The notes: generated by a model not told the origin, from the sequence alone. A DNA stretch of 15,028 nt from Collinsella sp. TF05-9AC (GCF_003438495.1 NZ_QSSH01000028.1:15452-30479); one strand, 5' to 3'; counted from the stretch's first letter, positions 7,823-14,888 are shown. Numbers and translations are program-made.

Positions 7823-8536
7823 GTGTCGAACTCTGCCGTGAAACCGCTCATCTTGGTCGTTGAGGACGACCCCGCCGTCCGCAACCTCATCGTCGCCGCG
7901 CTCGAGGCGCACGGCTTGCGCCATATGGCTGTAGAGACCGCCCATGCCGCTATCGCCGCCGCCTCGTCGCAGGCGCCGAGCATCGTGCTGCTCGATCTGG
8001 GCCTGCCCGATATGGACGGCGTCAAGGTGGTCGAGTCGGTGCGCGCATGGTCGGGCATGCCGATCATCGTGGTCTCGGCGCGCAGCGAGGATGCGGACAA
8101 AATCCGCGCGCTTGACGCCGGTGCCGACGACTATCTGACCAAGCCGTTTTCGGTCGAGGAGCTGCTCGCGCGCATTCGCACCACGCTCAGACGTCTCTCA
8201 TATGCGCAGGTTGGCATGGGTGCGTCCGAGGGATCGTTCAATACCGGTGAGTTGCATATCGATTTTGACGCCGGCATCGCCACGATGGATGGCGAGGAAC
8301 TGCACCTGACGCCGATCGAGTACAAACTGCTGTGCCTGCTGGCCCATAATGCCGACAAGGTGCTGACGCACCAGTTTATCCTGCACGAGATTTGGGGTAC
8401 GGCAACCAAGAGCGATCTGGCGAGCCTGCGCGTCTTTATGGGTACGCTGCGCAAAAAGATTGAGTCCGACCCCGCGCATCCGCGCTATATCCAAACGCAC
8501 GTGGGTATCGGCTACCGATTGGTCACCCAAGGCTAG
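7823..8536 (+). CDS. kdpE: KdpE-type response regulator (OmpR/PhoB class)
   Basis: A 237-residue DNA-binding response regulator, the likely partner of the preceding kinase. The receiver domain (about 8-122) has the acidic pair EDD (14-16), the phospho-acceptor Asp58 in LLDLGLPDMDG, the conserved switch residues in VVSAR, and Lys in DYLTKPFS. The winged-helix domain (about 140-237) shows LTPIEYKLLCLL, the recognition-helix region with DLASLRVFMGTLRKKIE, and the closing GIGYRL. GTG 7823 is chosen because AAGGAG (overlapping the kinase stop) lies 7 bases upstream and because it gives a normal N-terminus; extension upstream would overlap the kinase. No kdpFABC is in the window, so the target could be the nearby kup promoter or a distant locus. 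Confidence 0.93.
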   Translation: MSNSAVKPLILVVEDDPAVRNLIVAALEAHGLRHMAVETAHAAIAAASSQAPSIVLLDLGLPDMDGVKVVESVRAWSGMPIIVVSARSEDADKIRALDAGADDYLTKPFSVEELLARIRTTLRRLSYAQVGMGASEGSFNTGELHIDFDAGIATMDGEELHLTPIEYKLLCLLAHNADKVLTHQFILHEIWGTATKSDLASLRVFMGTLRKKIESDPAHPRYIQTHVGIGYRLVTQG

Positions 8537-8560
8537 ATCGCCAACCACCATCCCACTATG

Positions 8561-8635
8561 AGTTGCGGTGAAATACGGTCTAAATTTACCTAATTCCAGG
8601 CAAAACAGTCCGTATTCCACCGCAACTTTGTTTAT
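8561..8635 (+). terminator. Inverted repeat and T-rich tract between convergent kdpE and rlmKL
   Basis: 18-base arms at 8561-8578 and 8610-8627 pair at 17 of 18 positions across a 31-base AT-rich loop. The single exception is A-C in plus RNA and G-U in minus RNA. The right arm runs into TTTGTTTATTT (8627-8637), as for a terminator of kdpE, although the loop is long for classical termination. The T-rich tract overlaps the stop codon of the minus-strand rlmKL gene. A dispersed repeat element is an alternative reading. Confidence 0.55.
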
Positions 8636-11199
8636 TTGCCTTTGGGCTTGCTGGCGTAGAACTTCTTCTTTTTGGACTTGCCGGCAGGGGAGGGTTTGCC
8701 GGCAAAGTTGGACCTGCCGTTGCCGGCCTGCGCGTGCGTGGGCACTGCCGCGCGAGGCTTGCGGACCTCGGGGTTGCGCAGCTCCTCGACACGCTCGGCA
8801 ATCTCCTCGGCGCTAAAGCCGACCTCGGCCATGGCGTCCTCGATGGGCAGGCGGCGCACGATGTAGCAGTGGTGCACCTTCTGGTTGCGCGCGAAGTCCT
8901 CGGGGATGGTCTGCGCCGTAATGTCCTCCAACACGACGCCCGCGCGCGCGAGCTTGCGCGTCTCGGGGCGGAAGCCGCGCAGGTTGCAGCTAAAGATGGC
9001 GTGGCCGCCCTGTGCGAGCAGGCGCGATACGCCGGCCAAAAGCTCAACATGGTCGCGCTGGACATCCCAGGTGCGGCGGCCCATCTTGGATGAGTTCGAG
9101 AACGTGGGCGGGTCGACAAAGATCAGGTCCCAGCGGTTGCGCGTCTGGCGCTGGTCGCGAATCCAGGCAAGCACGTCGTCGCGCACAAAATGATGCTGCG
9201 GACCAACAAAGCCGTTCTGGCGCATATTGCGCTCGGCCCAGTCCAGGTAGGTGTTGGAAAGGTCGACTGTCACGGTTTCCTCGACGCCGCCGTCGGCCGC
9301 ATAGCAGGTGGCGGTGCCGGTGTAGGCGAACAGGTTGAGGAAGCGGCGTGCCTGTTTGGCGTGCTCGCGCACCAGGTTGCGGGTGACGCGGTGATCCAAG
9401 AAGATGCCCACATCCAGGTAGTCATCAAAGTTGACGGCAAAGGTGAGTCCGCCCTCTTCGATGAGCGGCAGGCGGCGGCGTGCGATATTGGCGCGTTCTC
9501 CCGATCCGCCCTTGCCGGCGCCCTGCTTGCCGTACTGCGAGCCGCCGCGCGAACGCATGCGGGCCTTGGCATGCACGTGCTCGGCCGGAACATCCAGGAT
9601 ACGCGGCGCGATGGCAAGAATGTCGAGCATACGGGCCTGGGCAAGCGCGGGGTCGATGGTCTTGGGCGCGGCGTATTCGGCGATGACGAGCCAACGGCCC
9701 GGCGTCTGCGGGCAGCCCTCGTACAGATCGATGGCGGCGGAGTAATCGGGCAGGTCGGCATCGTAGACGCGGTAGCAGCTCACGCCCTCGCGCTTGGCCC
9801 ACTTGCGGCGCAGACGGGCATTCTTGCGCAGGCGGTTGGCGAACTGCTCCGACTCGGGGATGAGCACGGGCAGCGGCTTGCCGTCGCCCAGGTCGAGTGT
9901 GGCGGCAGGTTCGGGCATGGAGGAAGCGGCGGCTTTGTCGTTGGCTTCGTTGGCATCCGCAACCTCGGCCTCGGCATCCGCACTGGTCGCAGCCTCAAAC
10001 GCTGCGGCGGCGTGGTCGAGCGAGGGCCAAACCTCAATAGTTGCCTCTTCGTTATTGGGCATGACGGCGATGGAGCGCGCGGGCTCGGCATGGAGCGCGC
10101 GGGCCATAAGGCCATCGCGGGTGAGTGCGGCGACCGGCGCCGCGGAAAGCTCGGGCGCGCGGCGCAGCTCGCCGACCAGCCTCATGGCGTCGTGCATGAG
10201 TGAAAGCGGTGTCTCGGTGGTGTCTGCGACTACGGCGGCTCCGGCGACGGCGCCAGCATGGTCCAGCACGGTGGCGGACTTGGCGGCGCAAAAGTCGACA
10301 AAACGCTTGTAACCAGCGCTCTTGACCATGCGCTCGGCGGTCTTGCGAGCGGCGGGGTCGATGTCTGCGGCCACGATGCGCGCCTGCCGCTCGCGCGCTG
10401 CCGCCTCGCGCTCGCGCGCCTCGGCAAGCAGCTGCTCCCACAGAGCGGCGTCGTGCAGCTGCCAGCCCTCAAAGCCCCAGCGCTCGCGTGCGGCGCCCGG
10501 GGCGCGGTCGGTCAGAATGTTTACGGCTTCCAGCAACAGGCCGCCGCCGGCGCACGAGGCGTCGATCAGCGTGGGCAGAGCTTCGTTCTCGTAATCATCG
10601 GCCGTCAGCTCGCGCTCGCATAGCGCGGTCCAGCTGACTTGCGCCAGCACCAGGGCGGCGTAGTCGGGGCGCAGCACGTGCGCGCCCTCGCCGGCGCGGG
10701 CCGCTGCGGGCGGCAGGCGTTTGAACAACGGGTCGCCCGAAAGGTCCAGGCTGATGCTCGCGCGGCGCTGACGCAGCGAAAGCAGCAGATGAACGTCGGG
10801 ATCGGCGGCATCAACGTCGGCGCGACGGCCCGTGGTCTCGGCCAGGCGGTCACACAGCGCGTCCTTGGCGCGCAGGGCCGAGAAGCGCGTGTTGCGCAGC
10901 TGCTCGGTCACGCCGCGGGCGGTAATGGCGATGGTGGCGCCGGGGCGGATGATGGTCTCCCAAGCGATGTCGTAAACGCCGTCGTACAGCTCATCGGCAT
11001 CCTGCGCCTCAAAGCGTCCGAGTACCACGAACACGCGGCTCGCCAGGCGCGACCACAGGCACGCGCGATAGCCTTCTTCGAGCTCGCCCTCAAACGTGGC
11101 GCGGCCCTTCAGGCGGCGGACATGCGAAAGCCCGAGGCGTTTAAGCTCATCGGCGAGTGCGGACTCAAAGCCCTCGGGGCAGCTTGCGTAAAATTCCAT
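8632..11199 (-). CDS. rlmKL: Bifunctional 23S rRNA methyltransferase RlmKL, with a degenerate RlmL half
   Basis: An 855-residue protein that aligns by motif along the whole of E. coli RlmL (702 residues), which makes m2G2445 (N-terminal half) and m7G2069 (C-terminal half) in 23S rRNA. It starts with MEFYASCPEGFE, has a THUMP region (about 50-160), then the RlmL domain with TDRAPG (230-235) and RWGFEGW (240-246). The RlmK half is intact: FANRLRKN, YRVYDADLPDY, YLDVGIFLDHR, SAM loop LNLFAYTGTAT (621-631) and catalytic DPPTFSNS (696-703). The RlmL half is not: motif I reads DASCAGGG (213-220) instead of DPMCGSGT, and the NPPYGERL motif is replaced by VVADTTETPLSL (323-334). There is a low-complexity Ala/Glu stretch (about 395-435) and a Lys-rich extension beyond residue 785. 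ATG 11199 has GAGAGG 6 bases upstream. Overall family certain; loss of the first activity is inferred. Confidence 0.93.
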   Translation of the reverse strand: MEFYASCPEGFESALADELKRLGLSHVRRLKGRATFEGELEEGYRACLWSRLASRVFVVLGRFEAQDADELYDGVYDIAWETIIRPGATIAITARGVTEQLRNTRFSALRAKDALCDRLAETTGRRADVDAADPDVHLLLSLRQRRASISLDLSGDPLFKRLPPAAARAGEGAHVLRPDYAALVLAQVSWTALCERELTADDYENEALPTLIDASCAGGGLLLEAVNILTDRAPGAARERWGFEGWQLHDAALWEQLLAEAREREAAARERQARIVAADIDPAARKTAERMVKSAGYKRFVDFCAAKSATVLDHAGAVAGAAVVADTTETPLSLMHDAMRLVGELRRAPELSAAPVAALTRDGLMARALHAEPARSIAVMPNNEEATIEVWPSLDHAAAAFEAATSADAEAEVADANEANDKAAASSMPEPAATLDLGDGKPLPVLIPESEQFANRLRKNARLRRKWAKREGVSCYRVYDADLPDYSAAIDLYEGCPQTPGRWLVIAEYAAPKTIDPALAQARMLDILAIAPRILDVPAEHVHAKARMRSRGGSQYGKQGAGKGGSGERANIARRRLPLIEEGGLTFAVNFDDYLDVGIFLDHRVTRNLVREHAKQARRFLNLFAYTGTATCYAADGGVEETVTVDLSNTYLDWAERNMRQNGFVGPQHHFVRDDVLAWIRDQRQTRNRWDLIFVDPPTFSNSSKMGRRTWDVQRDHVELLAGVSRLLAQGGHAIFSCNLRGFRPETRKLARAGVVLEDITAQTIPEDFARNQKVHHCYIVRRLPIEDAMAEVGFSAEEIAERVEELRNPEVRKPRAAVPTHAQAGNGRSNFAGKPSPAGKSKKKKFYASKPKGK

Positions 11200-11214
11200 G
11201 GGTGACCTCTCTGG

Positions 11215-11243
11215 TTGCGTCGCTCCATTATATGATGGATACT
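11215..11243 (+). promoter_or_regulatory. Candidate promoter of the HAD phosphatase gene
   Basis: TTGCGT (11215-11220) and GATACT (11238-11243) are separated by exactly 17 bases and lie 31 bases before the start codon. Each box is an imperfect match, so this is a position-supported candidate in a 75-base divergent region. Confidence 0.4.
11227..11232 (-). promoter_or_regulatory. Candidate -10 box of rlmKL
   Basis: Read on the minus strand this is a perfect TATAAT, 27 bases before the rlmKL start codon. No good -35 is seen at 17 bases. It overlaps the spacer of the opposing candidate promoter, so the two would compete. Confidence 0.4.
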
Positions 11244-11274
11244 CCGTTTACTCTCGCCCCCGAAAGGAACCCAT

Positions 11275-12102
11275 ATGATTGATGCGTGCCCCGATTCCGC
11301 CGTGCTCTTTTTTGACGTGGACGGCACGCTGACGTCGTTCGATCCCGACAACATGACCGACAAGGACTTCTCGGCGGTTCACCCCTCGCAGGCGGTCGTC
11401 GAGGCGTTTCATCGTCTGCGCGACGCGGGACACCAGGCATTTATCTGCACGGGTCGTCCCTTGTGGCTGATTGCCGATGGCCTGCGCGCGCTGAACCCGG
11501 CGGGTGTCGTTGCCATGGCGGGAGCGACGCTCGAGGTCGAGGGCCGCGTGGTACACGAGGACTGCTTTGATGAGGACGTTATCGAGGAGCTTGCACGCCG
11601 TATGGCCGCGGCAGGGATTGAAGCCTTTTTCGAGACCAACGTGGCTACCTTTGCCCTGGAACCCGCGGGTGTTGAGCAGCCGTCTCTGATCGGCACTTCT
11701 GTGGTGCACAGCGCCGAGGAGATGCGCGTCGACGGCCGTCTGCGCGTGGGCAAGGTGTGCATCGTCGCGAGCTACCTGGCTCGCGTAGCCAACGATGACG
11801 GCTTTATCGATCGCGAGTTTGAGCTGTGCAACACCGGTGGTCAGAATCGCGAGCTGAGCCCCAAGGGCATTGACAAGGGTGTGGGCGTGGCGCGAGCGCT
11901 GGCGTATCTGGGCCGCGAGGGAAATGCGCGCACCTTTGGCTTTGGCGACTCGGGCAACGACCTGGGCATGCTCGCCGCCGTCGAGACGGCCGTAGCTATG
12001 GGCAACGCCATGCCCGAGGTCAAGGCGGTCGCCGACTACGTGACCGATGACGTCGCACACGACGGTACCGTCACGGCTATGCGCCACTTTGGCTTGATTT
12101 AA
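11275..12102 (+). CDS. HAD superfamily Cof-type phosphatase
   Basis: A 275-residue cytosolic phosphatase of the haloacid dehalogenase superfamily, type IIB (Cof) class, which usually hydrolyses sugar phosphates or related small phosphates. All four HAD motifs are visible: motif I FFDVDGTLT with nucleophile Asp14 and Asp16; motif II ICTGRP with Thr59; motif III Lys197 in LSPKGIDKG; motif IV GFGDSGNDLGML with Asp225 and Asp229. The cap domain lies between motifs II and III (about 85-190). The ATG at 11275 is preceded by GAAAGGA. The gene is monocistronic: a divergent rlmKL lies upstream and a hairpin terminator directly follows the stop. The specific substrate cannot be predicted. Confidence 0.92.
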   Translation: MIDACPDSAVLFFDVDGTLTSFDPDNMTDKDFSAVHPSQAVVEAFHRLRDAGHQAFICTGRPLWLIADGLRALNPAGVVAMAGATLEVEGRVVHEDCFDEDVIEELARRMAAAGIEAFFETNVATFALEPAGVEQPSLIGTSVVHSAEEMRVDGRLRVGKVCIVASYLARVANDDGFIDREFELCNTGGQNRELSPKGIDKGVGVARALAYLGREGNARTFGFGDSGNDLGMLAAVETAVAMGNAMPEVKAVADYVTDDVAHDGTVTAMRHFGLI

Positions 12103-12103
12103 T

Positions 12104-12144
12104 ACATGGCCGGGTCGCCTGCATTGGGGGCGACCCGGCCATGT
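12104..12144. terminator. Bidirectional hairpin terminator between convergent genes
   Basis: A perfect 16-bp stem (12104-12119 with 12129-12144) with a 9-base loop, very GC-rich in the middle, begins 2 bases after the phosphatase stop and ends 3 bases before the stop of the convergent DeoR gene. The plus side is followed by CTATTTT and the minus side by ATTAAAT, so it can serve both genes. Confidence 0.88.
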
Positions 12145-12147
12145 GAG

Positions 12148-12939
12148 CTATTTTGCAATATAGAGTTTGGGATGACTGTGGCTGCTCTCGATTGCCGCTG
12201 TCATGATACCTTCGCTGTCCCCATCGATGATGATGCCGTCGAGGTCATCGATCTGTGCGGACTGATAAAAGCTCGTCTTATTGAACTTACCCTGGTCGAC
12301 CATCATGTAGCTCAGGTTCGAGTTGGTTAGATACATGCGCTTGATCATGGCAGAGAAGTCGTGCTCAACGGTAAAGCCGTGGTCGGGATGGAATCCGTCG
12401 GCGCTGACAAATGCCTTGTCGGCATGAAGCTTGCTCATGCAGTCGAACGTCAGCGCGCCCGCGAGATAAAGGTGGCCCTTTCGCACGGAACCACCTAACA
12501 GCACTACCGAAGCGTTGGGCAGATTGAAGCTGGCATAGTTTGCGATGGCAAGATCGCCGGTGATGATGGTGATGTCGCGCTTGTCTATGAGGGCTTTAGT
12601 GAAGTAAAAGCCCGTGGTGCCGATGTCGATCACCAAAACGTCACCATCGTCAACAAGAGTTGCTGCGGTCGCGGCGATAGCCTCCTTGGCTTCGACTTGG
12701 ACATTGATGCGCTCTTCGGGATACGAGATTGCAGTGGAACGTGAAAGCGATACTGCTCCGCCGCGTACACGACGCAATTTGCCTTCCGATTCCAGTGAGA
12801 CGAGGTCGTGTCGTGCGGTGACTTCCGAAACCGAAAAGCGACGGACGATGTCGGATACCGAGATATTCGGCTTTTCCGCCAGCCAGTTCATGATAAATCG
12901 CTGACGCTCGGCGGGTGAAAGGTCTGAAGTAGATGCCAT
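12148..12939 (-). CDS. DeoR-family transcriptional regulator of the adjacent transaldolase-PTS operon
   Basis: A 263-residue DeoR/GlpR-type regulator. The N-terminal DeoR helix-turn-helix spans about 8-62, with ISVSDIVRRFSVSEVTARHDLVSLESEGKL followed by the RVRGGAV wing. The C-terminal DeoRC sensor domain (about 80-235) has DIGTTGFYF (phosphosugar-binding loop), ITGDLAIAN, VVLLGGSVR, and the KAFVSADGF signature. Such proteins usually repress sugar-use operons and are released by a phosphorylated intermediate. ATG 12939 is chosen because AAGGAG lies 6 bases upstream; the open frame continues upstream without an ATG of equal quality. It is divergent from the transaldolase-PTS genes, and CTTTCG repeats lie at both promoters, so autoregulation plus operon control is the simplest model. 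The inducer is unknown. Confidence 0.92.
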   Translation of the reverse strand: MASTSDLSPAERQRFIMNWLAEKPNISVSDIVRRFSVSEVTARHDLVSLESEGKLRRVRGGAVSLSRSTAISYPEERINVQVEAKEAIAATAATLVDDGDVLVIDIGTTGFYFTKALIDKRDITIITGDLAIANYASFNLPNASVVLLGGSVRKGHLYLAGALTFDCMSKLHADKAFVSADGFHPDHGFTVEHDFSAMIKRMYLTNSNLSYMMVDQGKFNKTSFYQSAQIDDLDGIIIDGDSEGIMTAAIESSHSHPKLYIAK

Positions 12940-12955
12940 GTGTCGCTCCTTATGA

Positions 12956-12990
12956 ACGAAAGGCGAAAGAAATGCCTTTCGTAATCGAAA
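12956..12990. promoter_or_regulatory. Candidate DeoR operator at the regulator's own promoter
   Basis: A perfect 9-bp inverted repeat, ACGAAAGGC (12956-12964) and GCCTTTCGT (12974-12982), is overlapped by a second small palindrome TTTCG-TAAT-CGAAA (12977-12990). It sits between the deoR -10 box and its ribosome binding site, where bound repressor would block transcription. The CTTTCG core recurs at the transaldolase promoter. Confidence 0.5.
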
Positions 12991-13017
12991 TATAACGTAT
13001 CGATATGAAAAGAACAA
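12989..13017 (-). promoter_or_regulatory. Candidate promoter of the DeoR regulator gene
   Basis: On the minus strand, TTGTTC (13012-13017) and TATATT (12989-12994) are separated by 17 bases. The -10 box ends 49 bases before the start codon. The downstream end touches the candidate operator. Confidence 0.5.
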
Positions 13018-13193
13018 GGCAAAATCGAGTGAACGAGATGAATGACACGCTTTGCTTTTATTTGTGTTAGTAGTTGGCCTGACATGCAGAATGCCTGTAA
13101 TAGCCAGTAAAGAGTCTTGCCTGGAAGGTGTTCACAAAAAGTGAGGTACGCTCACGCCCGATAATCGACCGTTCGCGGAAAGTTGGCAATTGA

Positions 13194-13203
13194 GCTTTCG
13201 ATA
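13194..13203 (+). promoter_or_regulatory. Candidate operator copy 1, transaldolase promoter
   Basis: GCTTTCGATA, overlapping the candidate -35 box at 13196. An identical 10-mer occurs at 13259, 65 bases downstream (about six helical turns), and the CTTTCG core is in the palindrome at 12956-12990. Upstream, 13018-13190 holds nothing else I can name. Confidence 0.45.
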
Positions 13204-13224
13204 TCTTTTGAAATAGTTTATAAA
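13196..13224 (+). promoter_or_regulatory. Candidate promoter of the transaldolase-PTS operon
   Basis: TTTCGA (13196-13201) and TATAAA (13219-13224) have a 17-base spacer. The -10 box is good, the -35 weak, and it overlaps a putative operator. The leader of about 70 bases contains the palindrome AAAAGCTTTT (13234-13243) and a second operator copy. Confidence 0.45.
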
Positions 13225-13258
13225 AGAAAACCGAAAAGCTTTTGAAACAAAGAAAAAG

Positions 13259-13268
13259 GCTTTCGATA
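13259..13268 (+). promoter_or_regulatory. Candidate operator copy 2, in the transaldolase leader
   Basis: A second exact GCTTTCGATA, located between the -10 box and the start codon. Position downstream of the promoter is consistent with a repressor roadblock or with looping to copy 1. Confidence 0.45.
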
Positions 13269-13298
13269 GCAATAGTGCTAGATGAGAAAGGACCGAAC

Positions 13299-14009
13299 AT
13301 GGCAATCAAGGTGTTTGCCGACGGCGCTAACCTCGAGGGTATGCTTGACATGCACGACAACGGCAACGTTCAGGGCTTCACGACCAATCCTTCCCTTATG
13401 AAGGCCGGCGGCGTGACCGACTACCGCGCTTTTGCCAAGACGGTTCTTGAGCACATCACCGATGTGTCAGTCTCGTTCGAGGTGTTTGCCGACGACGAGG
13501 CGGGTATGGAGGCCGAGGCTCGCGAGATCGCAACCTGGGCGGACAACGTCTACGTTAAGATCCCGGCGCTCAACACCAAGGGCGAGTCCACCGCAGCGTT
13601 GGTCAAGCGCCTTTCTGCCGATAGTATCAAGGTGAATGTCACCACCATCTTCACGCCCGAGCAGGTCGACGAGTTCGTCGATGCCGTCTCTGCCGAGACC
13701 CCCTCTATTCTGTCCATCTTCGCCGGCCGTATCGCCGATACCGGCGTCGATCCGCTGCCCCTCATGGCAGAGTCCGTAAAGAAGGCTGCCGTCAAGCCCG
13801 CCGCCGAGGTTCTCTGGGCATCCACGCGTGAGGTACTCAACATCTTCCAGGCAGAGTCTGTTGGCTGCCAGATCATCACGGTCCCCAATGCCCTTCTCGC
13901 CAAGCGCAAGAATTTCGGGAAAGATTTGCTCGAGTACTCGCTTGATACGGTCAAGGGCTTTGCCCGCGACATTCAGGCGCTTGGTTTTCATATCCTGCCC
14001 GAGGAGTAG
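13299..14009 (+). CDS. Transaldolase of the small (TalC/FSA-like) family
   Basis: A 236-residue class I aldolase-fold enzyme of the small transaldolase / fructose-6-phosphate aldolase family. Seen: GFTTNPSLM (26-34), the Schiff-base lysine Lys87 in VYVKIPA, KVNVTTIFT, FAGRIADTG and WASTREV. The family's reaction-deciding sites read Glu61 (SFEVFAD) and Phe141 (SIFAGR). These correspond to E96 and F178 of E. coli TalB, whereas FSA has Gln59 and Tyr131. A true transaldolase is therefore more likely than F6P aldolase; this is inference from residue identity. The ATG at 13299 follows GAAAGGA. The gene is first in an apparent operon with PTS EIIA, EIIB and EIIC, only 9 bases before EIIA, and divergent from DeoR, which points to use in metabolism of the imported sugar phosphate. 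Confidence 0.92.
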   Translation: MAIKVFADGANLEGMLDMHDNGNVQGFTTNPSLMKAGGVTDYRAFAKTVLEHITDVSVSFEVFADDEAGMEAEAREIATWADNVYVKIPALNTKGESTAALVKRLSADSIKVNVTTIFTPEQVDEFVDAVSAETPSILSIFAGRIADTGVDPLPLMAESVKKAAVKPAAEVLWASTREVLNIFQAESVGCQIITVPNALLAKRKNFGKDLLEYSLDTVKGFARDIQALGFHILPEE

Positions 14010-14018
14010 GGAGCTGTC

Positions 14019-14465
14019 ATGCTGACCGATCTTCTTAAACCCGAGCTTGTTGCCTGCCATGTCCAGGCCTCCGATTGGGAGGAAGCGATTAGGGCATGTG
14101 GCAAGCTGCTCGTTGACGCGGGCAAATGCGACCAGAGCTATGTCGACGCCATGATTTCATCGGTTCACAAATTTGGCCCCTATATGGTTCTGGAAGAGGG
14201 TATCGCCATGCCCCACGCCCAGGCCGATGGCAATGTGAGCGAAGCGGGAATCTGCATCGTCACGCTTGATCCTGCGGTTGCATTTGGACACGAGGATTTC
14301 GATCCGGTTCACGTACTCGTGGGCATTTGCGCGCCCGACCCCAAGGCTCATCTTGGTTGCTTGGCGGAGCTTTCGCAGATGTTCGAGGACGAGGACTGCG
14401 TTGCCAAGCTCAGCGCGCGCGGTACGCCCGAGCAGGTTTTGGAGACCATGCGTTCATTCTTTTAG
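14019..14465 (+). CDS. PTS sugar transporter EIIA (mannitol/fructose/ascorbate fold)
   Basis: A 148-residue cytosolic phosphocarrier of the PTS EIIA type-2 domain family. The phosphorylated histidine is His66 in GIAMPHAQ, preceded by KFGPYMVLEE, a context typical of the ascorbate-type (UlaC/SgaA) group. It receives phosphate from HPr and passes it to EIIB. The length is normal for a free-standing EIIA. ATG 14019 is preceded by GGGAG, which overlaps the transaldolase stop region, indicating tight coupling. The ascorbate-like sequence does not prove an ascorbate substrate, since no ulaD/E/F-like genes are visible. Confidence 0.92.
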   Translation: MLTDLLKPELVACHVQASDWEEAIRACGKLLVDAGKCDQSYVDAMISSVHKFGPYMVLEEGIAMPHAQADGNVSEAGICIVTLDPAVAFGHEDFDPVHVLVGICAPDPKAHLGCLAELSQMFEDEDCVAKLSARGTPEQVLETMRSFF

Positions 14466-14477
14466 GCCTTAATGGCA

Positions 14478-14518
14478 CGGCGATGCGTCGCCGCTTTTGG
14501 ATAGACGGAAAATCCGTC
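14478..14518 (+). promoter_or_regulatory. Two small hairpins between EIIA and EIIB
   Basis: The first is CGGCGA-TGCG-TCGCCG (14478-14493) followed by CTTTT; the second is GACGGA-AAA-TCCGTC (14504-14518). The 76-base gap is large for this operon. The first may act as a weak terminator or 3'-end stabiliser that sets the EIIA/EIIB ratio. Confidence 0.5.
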
Positions 14519-14541
14519 ACGTGTAGGAGAGGAAGGTTGCC

Positions 14542-14817
14542 ATGCATATCATCACTGTATGCGGAAACGGCATCGGGTCCAGCCTGATGCTCGCTGGCAA
14601 AGTCGAGGAGCTTTGTGAGGAGGAGGGCATCAAGGCCGACGTTGAGTCTATGGACCTGAACGGTGCTTCTTCCGCAAATCCGGATCTGTTCATTACCGTT
14701 AAGGAGCTCGCTCCCGAGCTTCACGGTAACGTCGTGATCGTTCGCAGCTACGTGAACAAGAAGAAGATCCGCGAAGACGCCCTCGAGGCAATCAAGGCGG
14801 CCGCCGCTAACGCCTAA
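14542..14817 (+). CDS. PTS sugar transporter EIIB (ascorbate/lactose-type)
   Basis: A 91-residue cytosolic EIIB of the Rossmann-like lactose/ascorbate group. The phosphorylated cysteine is Cys7 in the loop CGNGIGSSLM (7-16), directly after the first beta strand (HIITV). This loop, with GxGIGSS, is typical of SgaB/UlaB-like proteins. It takes phosphate from EIIA His66 and gives it to the sugar bound by EIIC. ATG 14542 follows AGGAGAGGAAGG. Normal family length; substrate not determined. Confidence 0.92.
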   Translation: MHIITVCGNGIGSSLMLAGKVEELCEEEGIKADVESMDLNGASSANPDLFITVKELAPELHGNVVIVRSYVNKKKIREDALEAIKAAAANA

Positions 14818-14830
14818 AGCGGCACAAAAA

Positions 14831-14864
14831 GGGGCGGTTCCCTGTGGAAGAGGGAAACGCGCCC
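14831..14864 (+). promoter_or_regulatory. Hairpin between EIIB and EIIC
   Basis: GGGGCGGTTCCCT (14831-14843) can pair with AGGGAAACGCGCCC (14851-14864) with small internal irregularities and a 7-base loop. No U-run follows directly, so it is more likely an mRNA-processing or stability element, or a partial attenuator, than a full terminator. A ribosome site (AAAGGA) follows before the EIIC ATG. Confidence 0.5.
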
Positions 14865-14888
14865 ACGTTAAAAAGAAAGGAAGCCCAG

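Noticed and set aside
6640..8100. Long minus-strand open frame (486 codons) antisense to the kinase and regulator
   Set aside because: Composition of a shadow frame (Arg/His/Ala-rich) and overlaps two genes with complete conserved motifs.
9190..10203. Plus-strand 337-codon open frame antisense to rlmKL
   Set aside because: Mirror frame of a GC-rich gene; no domain resemblance, and the minus frame carries RlmKL motifs on both sides.
13018..13190. Possible small RNA or short gene in the deoR-transaldolase gap
   Set aside because: No good start with a ribosome binding site and no terminator-like hairpin with a T-run; explained adequately as a divergent regulatory region.
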